DNA of 64,000 nt. Origin: Piscicola geometra. Taxonomy: Eukaryota; Annelida; Clitellata; Hirudinida; Piscicolidae. Below, in pieces: positions 39,965 to 51,306 of this stretch; position 1 is the stretch's first letter, and each line of letters starts with the position of its first letter. The notes below the pieces were generated by a model. That model was not told where the DNA came from. It saw only the letters and a program-made list of their open reading frames with translations, and searched no databases. The stretch is from NCBI GenBank assembly GCA_943735955.1, contig OX030958.1:2411531-2475530 (forward strand). Reading direction: 5' to 3'. Position numbers and translations under genes: made by a program.

Positions 39965-40275
39965 TGCGAAACTGGCAACTACGCTTCAAAGACGTCTGCA
40001 TACGCGACCTCAAACTTATGGGTATCGACCTTGGCAGATGAGAAAAGCTTGCCGATGACCGGAGTGGCTGGCGCCTGACTGTCCACAAAATGAAGCCACA
40101 GAATCAGGCTCTTGATCCTCCATCCGAGTTCACCTGCAGCCGCTGCAGCAAAGACTGTCGACCCAGGATCAGTTTGCTGAGCCAAAGAACATACGAGAGC
40201 GCTATCATCATCTCACGAGACCAAACCCCCCTGGTAGGGTTGGTAGGTTGCGCTGCAAATTTTTTCACTCACTAA
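39965..40275 (+). pseudogene. LINE ORF2 C-terminal zinc-finger fragment
   Basis: Text reads RFKDVCIRDLKLMGIDLGR, a stop, then SGWRLTVHKMKPQ and FTCSRCSKDCRPRISLLSQ. RxKDxCxRDLK..GID......W...V plus C..C...C.SRI.L.SH is the C-terminal end of a class of invertebrate LINE polyproteins. It carries a stop at about 40059 and is 5'-truncated. Confidence 0.7.
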
Positions 40276-40414
40276 TTTCTAAATCAAATGAATTTACTTT
40301 TTTTATCTAAAGATTGTAAACGTAATTCTAATAAAAAACATCAAAGTTAATTAATTAAAAAGAAGTTAAAAAAGAAATAATTGATACTATTACATTTTTA
40401 ACATAGATTATTCT

Positions 40415-40475
40415 TTCTCCTAAGGCTGGAGATAAGAAGAGATTAATCAATCAATAAAAACTATTTACATAACGT
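40415..40475 (+). mobile_element. LINE 3' tail
   Basis: CTCCTAAGGCTGGAGATAAG followed by ATTAATCAATCAATAAA resembles a LINE 3' hairpin with (AATC)n-type tail. Small and uncertain. Confidence 0.4.
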
Positions 40476-40608
40476 TTTTTATTTAATTCAAAGCACTTTC
40501 AAATAAATAAATAAATAAATAATGTTTTTAGACCCCCTCTTATATATTCATATGTTACAGGCAATGTGCAATTTTATTATTTTTTTTGCGCACCTGGTTG
40601 AACTAAAC

Positions 40609-41757
40609 ATGGCTGCTCAAAATTGTTTCATAAATGAAATTTTGTGTTATTTACTAAATAATTTGAACAGTTTAAATAATGAAACATTTTTATCTAATAC
40701 TGCTGAATTTTTTACAACCGAAGAAATAACTTTATCAAAAAAGTTGCTAAACACCGAATTCAAAAGTCTTAATATTGATAAAATTAAATTCGTTCAACAT
40801 GGCAACACTAAAAAAGATAAACTCATGGATATAATTGAAGTGTTGTTGTACATCCGTGACAACTTTGGACTTAATCGTATACCAACATACGACAGTGCCA
40901 ATCTCAATAGGATACCGGTTATTAAAAATCTCAATTGTGAATCCATATATCAAAAAATTGAACAACTTTTCGACAACAAATTCGACGCCATTATCAACAA
41001 ACATACAAAAGATATACAACAATTAAGTGAGAGTGTATTGAACGTTAACAACCAATTTAAAAAATACATTTGAACAAACGTTGAATAATTTAAAAAGTAA
41101 GTACAATACTCGGCTATGGTCTGAAATAATTCAAAGTCCAAATCCGAACAACAACAATAGTAATGTGCAGCATAACAGTATCAATAACAATAACAGTTCT
41201 ACTACTAATAATAATAATAATCCTGTAAATAATATACAACCAACACTGCTACAAAACACTCAATTATTATCTACCAATCCAAACAAACGAAGTAGAACTT
41301 CAACATCAGAACAAGAGCTTCTTCCACATATCCCCAACAATAATGTTTATTTGAGCTCTACTGACAACATTAATACTGTAGGTTCTAATAAACCTCAACC
41401 GGGAATAAACCGTAACAAGGTTTTGCTGATTGGTAAAAACAGGGATGTTACAACAAAATTAAATAATGGCGTGCCAATTGTTAAAAAAACTTTTCTCCAT
41501 TTAAGTAAAGTGCCACGTTGCACTAGCAAAGACATAACAGCCCATTATGCACAACATGATATCAACATTATATCGTGTTATGCTAGTATTAAAATGACAC
41601 CTGACTAACTTAAGCCTAAAAATGACCAATCCACTGTCTCTACAGCATTCCGTATTTGTTTGGAGGAAAAAGACATAGAAAAATTCTGTAACGCTGACAT
41701 CCATCCGGACGATGCGGTATTAAAATATTGGCAATTCAATCACAAACCTACCTCATA
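40609..41757 (+). pseudogene. LINE ORF1, RRM-like nucleic-acid-binding protein, frameshifted
   Basis: Start ATG 40609 (MAAQNCFINEIL). An N-terminal alpha-helical part leads to a coiled-coil-like stretch near 41000. A frameshift occurs near 41073-41081. An Asn/Ser-rich linker follows, then FLHLSKVPRCTSKDITAHY and, past a stop at 41606, AFRICLEEKDIEKFCNADI with DDAVLKYW. The last part looks like the RRM-like or zinc-knuckle-like C-terminal half of CR1/Jockey ORF1 proteins. Confidence 0.7.
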
Positions 41758-42620
41758 ATGGCTTCCGACGTTCTGCTGCCTTTTGACCCAGACATTCATC
41801 TATTTAACTCATTGAATCTGTCTTCATCAAGCTCTCCAACAACCTCGCCCTCTAATCTTCTTGCCAATGTTCAGAACTTTGATTTTAATTTTTCTTTGCT
41901 GCACATTAATGCAAGAAGTTTATATAACAAAATGGAAGAACTTAATTTTTTGTTGAAGGAAATTAATCTACAAATTTCTGTAATTGGTGTGTCAGAAACC
42001 TGGTTGGATGACACGTCATCACAACTTATTTCAATCTCTGGTTACACATTTATAAGTAAAAATAGGGAAATTCGCATTGGAGGCGGTGTAGGTTTTTTTA
42101 TATCTAGCAGACTTTATTACGTAGTAAGAGATGATCTTTGTCCAAACTCTCAAGTTTTTGATTGGCTATGTATGGAAATAATTTCTGAAAACTCTCCTAA
42201 TGTTCTCTTAATCATTGTTTATAGACCACCAAATACAGATCCATTACTTTTTAATGATGCACTCACTAAAACATTAAGAAATAAATCGATAAAAAATAAT
42301 TTAATTTATATCCTTGGGGATTTCAATATTAATATATTAAATAGTTACTTGTAATATATCAAATGATTTTACCAATTTGATGTCATCATTCAACTTTATC
42401 CCACTCATCACTCACCCAATAAGAGTCACTTCATATTCCAGCACGCTTATCGACAATATATACACAAATAACCTAAAACTACACAAGTCTAATGTTCTGT
42501 CAAATGATTTATCCGACCACTATCCAATTTGCACCTTTTCGAAACTACAATTTAAACAAAAATTTTTCACCCCACAAAATAATTTGTATTTTCCGATAGG
42601 AATATTTTCAAATTAAATAG
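41758..42620 (+). pseudogene. LINE ORF2 endonuclease domain, frameshifted
   Basis: Motifs in order: LLHINARSLYNKMEEL, VSETWLDD, IGGGVGFFIS, IVYRPPNTD, ILGDFNINIL, then after a frameshift STLIDNIYTN and LSDHYPICT. These are the AP-endonuclease catalytic and metal-binding motifs of LINE ORF2. The reading frame breaks at 42352 and 42614. Confidence 0.88.
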
Positions 42621-42749
42621 TTTTTTGTTATCCCATGATTGGAGCAAGGTTTTGTCTTCTGACGACATAAATTTTGTCACAAAACACTTCATCGAAACAA
42701 TACAAAGTGGTCAACTACTCATTGTCAACATAGAAACAGACATAATACT

Positions 42750-44680
42750 TGCTTGCGTAAACAAGCTTGGCTGACAAAAGCTCTTTTAGTTTCTTCAAAA
42801 CACAAAAACAAGTTGTATAAAAAATGTATTAGCTCTCCAACTAATCTCAATATAATTACTTATAAAACTTATAAAAACTTATTTCATTCTCTCTGCAGAA
42901 TTTCTAAAAATAAATACAATAAAGAAGAATTCATTAAGCATAAACATAATATTAAGAAAACATGGGATTTAATAAAATATCATTTAAATAACTACAATAA
43001 ACAAAATAATATTATATTAAAAATTAACAATGAAATAATTACGGACAAATCTTCTATCGCAACTATTTTTAATAGTCAGTTTGATGCTTTTTCTGAAAAC
43101 AAAAATAATCATATTACAAAATCATACCTGAATAAAAGTCCACAAAATTCTTTTTTTCTCTTAGAAACAGATTTAATTGAAGTAAGCTCTATCATTAAAA
43201 CCATTTCAAATACATCTAGCTGTGGCGATGACCAAATTTCTAACAAACTTTTTTTAAAAAATTCACCAAATATATTAATTCCACTTACACATCTAATTAA
43301 CGTATCTCTTAAAACAGGTGCATTTCCTTCTCTTTTTAAATTATCCAAAATTATTCCAATACATAAAAATGGTTTAGAAAATGATTCGAACAATTATAGA
43401 CCCATATCACTATTATCTTCTATATCAAAAATTTTAGAAAAAATTGTTTTTAATCGACTTAATAATTTCATGGAAAACGAAAATATTCTATCACCTAGCC
43501 AATACGGTTTCACAAAAGGCAGTTATACGGAACTAGCCAATTCGGATGTTGTGCATCATGTTGCTACTGGTATTGATTCTCGCTTACACACATTAGGTAT
43601 TTTCATTGATTTTTCAAAGGCATTTGATACCATTAACCATTCTATCTTGCTTGATAAATTATTTCATTATGGAATACATGGAACATGTCACAAATGGTTC
43701 TGTGAATATTTAAGAAATCGTTCCTAATATGTATACATTGATGGTGTAACATCTAACACACTAAAGATTAACACTGGTGTACCGCAAGGATCTATTTTAG
43801 GACCTTTGTTATTTAAAATTTATGTTAATGATTTAATGAATCTTTCCGAAATTGCCAAATTTGTCCTTTATGCTGACGACACTAAAGTATTGTTCCAAGA
43901 CAAAAATGTTAATAACCTTATTTTAAAAACAAATACTTTTCTTAATTTGTTACATCAATGGACAACCAACTCAAAATCAACTATGCAAAAACATGCAGCA
44001 TTCTTTTTGGCCCTAAAATAAAAACAAACATTATTAATTATACACTTACAATTGATTCTTATATAATAGAGAGAGTCGATTATACAAAATTCTTAGGTAT
44101 TTATATAACCAGTAATCTTTCTTGGAATGAACATATAACGTATATATCAAAAAAACTTTCAAAAAATATTGGTATTTTACATAAACTTAAACACAATTTA
44201 CCATCTCATATAATTAAGTTACTCTATTCTACTTTAATTCTACCTTACTTGACCTATTGTCTCCCTTTATGGGGACTTGCTTGCAAAACTCATTTACATC
44301 CTTTAAATGTTATACAAAATAATTTTCTTAGAGTCCTGTTTAATTTACACTCTCATGACCACATATCCCATCTGTATCTTCCAGCTCAAATTTTAACAAT
44401 CAATCAGTTATACATCTTTAAAACCTATATTCTTTTTCATAAACTTATAATAAAAACACATCCTCCTATTTTACACATTTAATACATTCCTTCACATCCA
44501 ACTGCACACGAACATTGAGAACTAAGTCTGACTATTACATACAATTTCTATCTAAATAGTCCAATCTATGCAGGGCTCCAACTCTGAAACAGATTGCCAT
44601 TGAATTTGAAGAATATACAGCAAACCTTTAATTTTAAGAAAATAATTAAACCACTTATAATTTCCAATCACTTTAATTAA
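42750..44680 (+). pseudogene. LINE ORF2 reverse transcriptase, broken
   Basis: Motifs: FNSQFDAFSENK, SCGDDQISNKL, NYRPISLLSSISKILEK, SPSQYGFTKG, IFIDFSKAFDTINHSIL, a TAA at 43725 (neighbouring text R-S-stop-Y-V), GVPQGSILGPLLFKIYVNDL, LYADDTKV (catalytic Asp pair), a frameshift near 43970-44010, FLGIYITSNLSWNEHI, LPYLTYCLPLWG, and a terminal NRLPLNLKNIQQTFNFKK at about 44593. Whole-protein order is normal. Confidence 0.88.
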
Positions 44681-44851
44681 TTTCTTTTGTAAATCAATGA
44701 AAACATTTGTTATTATTAACAATTCTTTTAATTTGTGAATTTGATTAAGAAGTTCATGTATTATTTTATTTTTCTAAGAGGTCATACAAGCATTTATTTG
44801 CTTCGATTTCTAAATTTATTCGCTTGCAAATAAACGAATTGTTGTTGTTGT

Positions 44852-45550
44852 TGTGCAGAATTAGGAAAACCATGGAATGCCTGATTCAACAATCTTTAGG
44901 ATAAATCGTTTTTTTAATGTTGTATTAATAGTTTTATTCAGTTAATTATTTTATTGCAAAATGTTAGAGATGAGTGACATTTTATTTAATAAATCGAAAA
45001 AATTAATTCTAACATTTAACTTCAAATAATTTTATTTACAGTTTCATAGTTCAATGCAACAAGTTAAAGATGAATAGATTTTTTTCATCTGAAATTTTTA
45101 TCTAAAAGTACTTTATAATATTTAGTTCACAATTGTATAGTTTATTGCAAAAAGTTTAAGAGGAATATTATTTTATTGCAAAATGTTAGAGATGAATGGC
45201 ATTTTATTTAATAAATCGAATAATAATTAATAATAATTAATAATAATTAATAATAATTAATAATAATTAATAACCTTAATTCTAACATTTAATTTCAAAA
45301 TATTTTATTTACAGATTCATACTTCAATGCAACAAGTTAAAGATAAATAGCAATTTTTTAATCTGAAATTTTTATTATCTAAAAGTACGTTATAATATTT
45401 AGTTCAAAATTTTATAGTTTATTGCAAAAGTTTAAGATGAATAACATTTTATTTAATAAATCGTTAAAAAATTCTATGACTGATTGAATCAGGCGTTCCA
45501 TGGATGACTTAAAAGTGTTAGGCCTTCCGTGGATTGCTTAGTTCTACACA
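44852..45550. mobile_element. Foldback/MITE-like element with internal tandem duplication
   Basis: Left end TGTGCAGAATTAGG with CCATGGAATGCCTGATTCA (44871-44889); right end, in reverse complement, TGTGTAGAACTAAGC and CCATGGAACGCCTGATTCA. The right side carries two tandem copies of the terminal motif. Inside, a ~250-bp block (ATTTACAGTTTCATAG, AATGCAACAAGTTAAAGAT) is repeated twice, separated by (TAATAATTAA)n at about 45221-45273. No coding. Confidence 0.65.
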
Positions 45551-46156
45551 TTGCCTGTAGCATATATATATATATCAATTTTGAGAAAAAAAAACAATTA
45601 ACCTTAATAATCTAACCTCACCTACATCACCACAATCATCATTGCCACAGAATTATTGTCTTTACCAATACAGCATCATTATCATCACCATAGTACCATT
45701 CTTCCTACTACAGCATAATCATCACCACATCATCATCATACCCACAAAATATCATCATAATTTTTCTTAGTCTTCTTGCCACCGGTGTTGTGGCTGCGAC
45801 AAGAGATGTTGTGTTGTGGCTGGTTTCCTCTTTCTGTTGCTGCTTACCTGATTCACTGCGACCAACATTCACACAAAAAACATTCTAATTAATACTTTTC
45901 AATTATTATTTTAATTTAATATGTTAACATTTGAAAAGAGTAAACCCAAAATCGTTTATTCTACAAGTTATTCAGATGGTTTAAGAGCTGCCAAGATGGC
46001 AACTGCTAACCCAACAAGATAGCGATGTTAAAGATGTGCTAGAAAGAATAAATGAGAAAGTTTATTTTGAACCTGCTGGAGATTTAGATTTAGAAAAAAT
46101 ATTGATGGACAAAGAAAGCCTAAATGTTGTTTTTTCTAAATCAGATAACAATAAAT
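45551..46156. other. Low-complexity (CATCAT-rich) and AT-rich sequence
   Basis: 45620-45760 is rich in ATCATC and CACC repeats; 45770-45860 is a GT/TG-rich segment. No gene recognised. Confidence 0.5.
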
Positions 46157-46540
46157 AATTCGACGGCCTCGACGACGACTTCCTTGTAGCGTGCGTTGTA
46201 GCACCGCTTTGGACAGTAAATCGTGCCTGATAACGTGGCCAAACCAAGTCAACTTTCGACTTTTGAGAGTTGATAGAAGAGGTTTTTATTGGCCAACTAG
46301 GGCTCTTATGATCTCATGGACTTATTTATTTGTTATATCTGTGCTCCAAGTTAAAAAGATGCCGTTTAGTTTACTGATACATTGAGATTCAAAGACTTGC
46401 GTTCTGTTTTCATGGACTTTTCTGAGCTCACCTCCACCCCGTAAGTCATTGCTTTTTCATCAAGTTTGCAAGTGAGATCTTGACTGCTGGAACCGCCTAT
46501 AAAATCGATATCGTGAGCTACCAACAGAGATGAAACCTAG
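46157..46540 (-). pseudogene. LINE reverse-transcriptase fragment, decayed
   Basis: Minus-strand text reads VAHDIDFIGGSSSQDLT (a decayed ADDI catalytic motif) and AMTYGVEVSSEKS, then after a gap LTWFGHVIRHDLLSKAVLQ and GSRRRGR. The order ADD-DL.GGS....K....YG.EVS.EKS and WFGHV.RHD.LSK..LQG is typical of a widespread invertebrate LINE class. A segment between is deleted. Confidence 0.75.
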
Positions 46541-46550
46541 TATATATTTG

Positions 46551-46570
46551 GGAGCGGGGATGGCTTAGAT
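46551..46570 (+). mobile_element. SINE, left stub (interrupted by hAT)
   Basis: GGAGCGGGGATGGCTTAGAT is the head of the SINE whose remainder is at 48823-49058. GCTTAGAT (46563-46570) is duplicated at 48823-48830. Confidence 0.9.
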
Positions 46571-48822
46571 CAGAGGTGCACAACCCGCGGCCCGCATGCG
46601 GCCCTCCGGCCTGTTTGATGCGGCCCCCAGACAACTAGTCTATTTAGGCTATTTGCGGTTCTAACAGAGTTTTAAACCGATGCACTCGCCCATTTCTTTT
46701 TAGTAGTAATGTTTGCACATCCATAATATAAAACGGTTGAAACAACAACAACGAGCGATAATTGAGTTGGCACGCTGGTTGTTTTAATTTAGTAAGAATG
46801 TCAAAGCGTAAAATTGAAGTAGAAAACCGTAAGTTTAATGAAGAATGGACAACAACAAAATTTATGCAGCATTTCAACGGAACAGCTTTGTGTCTAATTT
46901 GTCGCGAGTCCATAACTGTAATGAAGGACTACAATCGCAAAAGATATTATGAAACCAAACACGCTGCTACGTTTGATGATGTGAATGGCGAAGCTAGAAA
47001 AAATATAATTGATCAACTTGTAAAAAGATTGTCATCTGAACAAAATATTTTTACAAAAAAAGTTAATGAAAATAGGACTTTTGTTCGTGCCGGTTGTGCC
47101 GTAGCACAGATTATTGCGCGATTGTCTCGACCATTTACTGATGGTGATTTTGTCAAAAACTGCATGCAAGCCATTGCAAAAAAGTCTGTCCTAAAAAAAC
47201 AGACCTGTTCAACATAGTACCATTGTCATGGATGACAATCCAGCGCCGGGTGGTTGATTTATCCAACGACGTTTGTGAACAGTTGCGTGACAAGCTTGCC
47301 ATTTGCAAGTATTTTTCAATTGCCAAAGATGAGAGCACGGTTAACGTTGACACAGCACAGCTTTTGGTTTTTGTTCGTGCAGTGGATGAGAACTGTAAAT
47401 TAACTCAGGAATTAGCAGGAATGGCCTCACGTACGACTAGTGCAGTTATTTTTGGAGAAGTGAAATCTGTTCTTGAAAACCTTAACGTTCAGTGGCCAAA
47501 GCTCTGTAGTGTTACTACTGACGGTGCACCCGCCATGACTGGTAAAGAATTAGAACTTATTGCTCATCTGCGATCACATTTGCGAGACTTAGGAATTCCA
47601 ACAGACACTATCCACGCATACCACTGCATCATACATCAAGAGTCACTATGTACACGAGTCATTAATTTTGATAATGTTGTGAAATTTCTTTTTAAATCAG
47701 TGAACTTCATACGAGCAAAAGGACTTAACCATCGACAATTCAGATCATTTCTTGAAAACATTGAGTCAGAATATCGTGATATACCATATCACACTGATGT
47801 AAGGTGGTTGAGTCGAGGAAAAATTCTAACTAGGTTTGTTGAGTTACGAAAGGAAATTTGTGAATTCCTTGTTACCAAAGGCAAAGACACAGCTGTTTTT
47901 ACAGACAAACAGTGGTTGGCAGACTTAGCATTTTTTGACAGACATAACAAAACACTAAAATAAATTGAATCTGCGTCTTCAAGGCAAAGATCACTACATC
48001 TTTGATATGTACCAAGAGCTGCTGTCATTCACCTTGAAGCTACGGCGGTTTTGTTCGAATCTGCAATCTGGTAATTTATGTAATTTTCCTATTTGTTCAG
48101 CTTTTCAGAAGGAATACCAGTGTGACTTCAATAAATACCACAACAGTTGTGAAGTGTTACTAAAGGAATTTAATGAACGTTTTGATGCATTCAGGGAGCA
48201 TAAGGATTTATTTAACTTCATCCGTGACCCTTCCTCTTGTGCTGTATAATCCGTATCTGAGCAATGTCAGTTAGAAGTCATTGATCTTCAATGTTCCCCA
48301 GAATTAAAGTTTGCGTTTTAGCCTAACTCCATTTAACTTTTTATGGAAGTCTTAGTTCAGTTAAATATGGAGCGGTCAAAGATTTGGCTTGCCGAATCTT
48401 GTCTGAATTTGGCAGCACATACGTTTTCCGTCATGTAAATAAACGGAGATCATCTTTGACTGTTGATCATCATTGTTCGATTTTGAGGCTTGCTACAACA
48501 GAACTCGAACCTAATATTGACAATGTTGTTGCAACCATTCAGGCTCAACCTTCTCATTAAAATTCTAACATTTGGTTATTCATGCATTTTTAAATAACGT
48601 TATTTTTTTTTATGACACTTATTAAAAACTTGCATTCTTTGAGTTTTTTTACATTTAGTTATTCATACATGTTTAAATAACGTTATTTTTTTATGACATT
48701 CATTAAAATTTTGCATTCTTTGAGTTGTTTTATTGTGTGATCTATGTGCACGCTGATGCGGCCCTTGGCGCCCGGGACTCAGTAATTTTGGCCCTCAGGC
48801 TGAAAAAGGTTGTGCACCCCTG
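46571..48822 (+). mobile_element. hAT transposon (Charlie-like, GTF2IRD2-type) inserted in a SINE
   Basis: Terminal inverted repeats CAGAGGTGCACAACC and CAGGGGTGCACAACC (14 of 15 identical). A perfect 8-bp target duplication GCTTAGAT lies on both sides, inside the A box of a tRNA-SINE. The element is 2,252 bp, with CpG-rich subterminal GGCCCGCATGCGGCCC. The transposase has only a few breaks, so the insertion is fairly young. Confidence 0.95.
46798..48560 (+). pseudogene. hAT transposase (Charlie/GTF2IRD2-like), frameshifted
   Basis: Begins MSKRKIEVENRKFNEEW with a zinc-finger-like CLICRESI...H segment (BED-like). After a break near 47217 the catalytic region follows: AKDESTVNV (Asp), VTTDGAPAMTG (Asp), HCIIHQESL (C..H motif) and DIPYHTDVRWLSRGK. 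It ends PSH just before TAA at 48558-48560. The family also gave rise to vertebrate domesticated genes such as GTF2IRD2. Frame breaks at about 47217, 47963, 48249 and 48319 inactivate it. Confidence 0.88.
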
Positions 48823-49058
48823 GCTTAGATGGTAGACGTCAGACTTGCAACTTAAAGGTCGTCAGTTCGAATCCTTGAACTATCATATACCTAGTGTATA
48901 TGATGCGGTGTTTGCGACGTATGCATTGAGAGATGTGTACGTCGTGTGGAGTGGCGCCTCTGACGCATAAGAACCATGGTTCTCAGAAACCATTGTAACA
49001 TGGCCTGCGTCTGTCAGGCTGTAAATAATACAGACCATAAAAATAAAAAAATATATTG
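48823..49058 (+). mobile_element. tRNA-derived SINE, right part (interrupted by hAT)
   Basis: Continues GCTTAGATGGTAGACGTC, a slightly deleted B-box region, the ATCATATACCTAGTG hairpin, AACATGGCCTGCGTCTGTC, and an A-rich tail. With 46551-46570 it restores one SINE like that at 13519-13786. Confidence 0.9.
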
Positions 49059-49129
49059 TTAGTGCGGTGTTTCACGAGGTATGTCGTGTAAATGGTGCCA
49101 CTATTGCGTGCCTTGAAGCATTATAAACA

Positions 49130-49990
49130 GACATAAATATATATGGGGAAAAAAAGAAGGTGAAAGATCGATTTGGCACAAAGATGGTGGTTGAGAGCTG
49201 ACGAGGTGCAGATAGTGTGATTTGATATTGTTTGGGTGCAGGCAGAGTAGTTGAGGGTGGATTAATGATTGCGTGCTAAAAGAGTGGATAAAAATGATTG
49301 GGTGCTGAAAGAGTGGATAAAAAATGATTGGGCTCAAAAAGGGTATTTAAAGGTTCATAAGGTGCAGGGAGAATGGTTGAGTGAATCTGGATCCAGAAAT
49401 GTTATTTGAGAGTTGATTAAGTGCAAAAAGAGTGGTTGAGGGTTGATTGGGAGGATCGTTGAGGGTTAATTAAATGCAGATAAAGTGGTCGATAGTTAAT
49501 AAAGTGATAAAAAGTTATTGAGGGATGACTGGGTACAGACAGGGTGGTTGTGGGTTGATTCGTTGTAGAGAAAGTAGTTTATTGGATACAGTTTAAGTAT
49601 TTGAAGGTTGAATAGTTGCGTGGATGATTATGGACTAAGATGGTAGCTGCAGAGTGAATCGGTAGCGTGAGGGGTGTTAGAAAAAAAGTGGTTGATTGGG
49701 TGTAAGGAGGATTGTTGTGGTTATGATTGAGTGCAGAGAAGATGGTTAAGGTTTGATTTTCCACAGAAATGGATGTTCATTTGGTGCAGAAAAAGTGGCT
49801 AAAGAATAATTGAGAGCAAGAAGGGTGGTTAAAGGTTGATGGGGTGCAAAGAGAAAGGTTAAAGTTGGGTTGGATGCAAAAAGAAAAGTTGAGGGTTGAT
49901 TGGGTGCTAAGAAAATAGTTTATGGTTAATTGGATGCAGAAATGGTGGTTAAGAAGTGAATGGGTGCAAATATATTGGTTGAAGGCTGTT
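49130..49990 (-). repeat. Degenerate ~30-bp minisatellite, reverse orientation
   Basis: Plus-strand units such as GAGTGGTTGAGGGTTGATTG and GGTGCAGA are the reverse complement of the units at 25385-26830. Irregular, about 0.86 kb. Frames here are not genes. Confidence 0.9.
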
Positions 49991-50023
49991 TATACTAGCC
50001 GACATAGGAAATTAATATAAACA

Positions 50024-50251
50024 ATGGGCACCGAATCTAGCGTGAAACAGACGCTATGGTTGCAATGGAAAAATAATCGTTTACTTTTTGCTGTTCCTAT
50101 GATTTGGCGTGACCCCACAAAGCATCATGAAAACTGCTATTTCTGTTTGACAAATATTTTTGGGTTTTCCACAAAGAATAAAGGTTCCCTTCATGGGCGT
50201 ATCCAGCCCCGAATGAAAGGAGAGGCAGTTATTTTACTTTTTATTCACTAA
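50024..50251 (+). pseudogene. Fragment of an unclassified repeat-encoded protein
   Basis: Reads LLFAVPMIWRDPTKHHENCY then FCLTNIFGFSTKNK. The pattern F.VPMIWR.P..H..DCYFCL....G...K.K is one I associate with a multi-copy uncharacterised family in several invertebrate genomes. The homology ends at about 50190; the rest is another repeat. Function unknown. Confidence 0.5.
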
Positions 50252-51298
50252 AAAAATATTTGCATCATTCAAAAAAAAAAACTAATATGCTCATTATTTA
50301 TTTAAAATGTTAATCTTTTGTATATATTATGCAAAAAATCTTCATTTACATAATAGGCAAAAAAATTGTTTTTTAAAAAAAGCTTTCGAGGGTTACTGAT
50401 AAACTTCAAAATTAATTTTTCGATAAATGGTTTCTTGTGTGCTGAAACCCATTGACGAAAAAAGCTCATTGAGTCTGTTTTCACTAACAGTGCTTCACAG
50501 CCAAAGGTAGCGATCTATTGCAAATCTTGGGGGTCCTACCAGCATGGACGATCCTGGCGGGGTCCGGACCCTCCCCCCCTTAGAAAAACATTTTGACACT
50601 TCTGTTTTGATACGAATAAATAATTAAGAATATAATAGTTTATTTTTAGACAGATATCACTATAAATACACATACTCACAATCTATTACTATATAAATAA
50701 TCTGTTTTATGTAATAATTGACGATTATGCTTGTATAAAAAAAAGAGTTTAAGAGTTTAAAAACAATTTCATTCAAAAAAGTTAGGGAGGAGGAGCTCTA
50801 CATTAGGGCGGACACCAAGACCCAAGACCCCCTCGCCCCAGATTCACCGCTCGTGTTGACAACAATGTTTTAATTCGCCGAAGGGAGCTGAATGAGTGTT
50901 CTACAGTGCTGGTAGTGCAGGTTAGAGTGAGTAGAATTATAAAATGCATTCTTAATGTTGGGAAAAAATATATCTATTTTAAAACGTCTTAGATATACCT
51001 GGAATATGTTTGACGTTATTTCACTCGCTAAACTATAATATTACTCCTTCATGCCTTCCAAATCATAATTTTTTCACTCGGGTGAATCCAATTATTCAAC
51101 AAGTGGCTTTTTAAGCTGCATAGATGGAAATTAGTTGAACTAAGCACAGGCGAAAGATCTGAAGAAAAAAAATTTTTAAGAAGAAATGATTGAATCCAAA
51201 TATGGAATTATTAAAAATCTTCGTCAAAACTCAAATCGGGTTGGAATATTCCAATTGAATTTAAATCTTTATCTGAATATTCAAATTGTCCGCTTTAC
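50252..51298. other. AT-rich sequence with GC-richer patches
   Basis: Short GC-richer stretches at 50520-50580 and 50780-50860 look like ends of old repeats (GGGGTCCGGACCCTCCCC). No gene recognised. Confidence 0.4.
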
Positions 51299-51306
51299 TT
51301 CTCCAT

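Larger units (their letters stand above)
40500..44853 (+). mobile_element. Near-complete AT-rich non-LTR retrotransposon
   Basis: Order: ORF1 (40609-41757), ORF2 endonuclease (41758-42620) and reverse transcriptase (42750-44680), 3' UTR, and a (TTG)n tail at 44838-44853. It is far richer in AT than the LINE at 28.4 kb and clearly a different family (L2/CR1/Jockey group). A MITE-like element starts at its very 3' end. Several frameshifts and stops inactivate it. Confidence 0.85.

Noticed and set aside
45860..45900. Possible minus-strand mini-exon (MLVAVNQ before GTAAGC)
   Set aside because: Seven codons with no partner exon; too short to support.
49101..49764. Minus-strand frames of 61-78 codons
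   Set aside because: Same minisatellite in reverse orientation.
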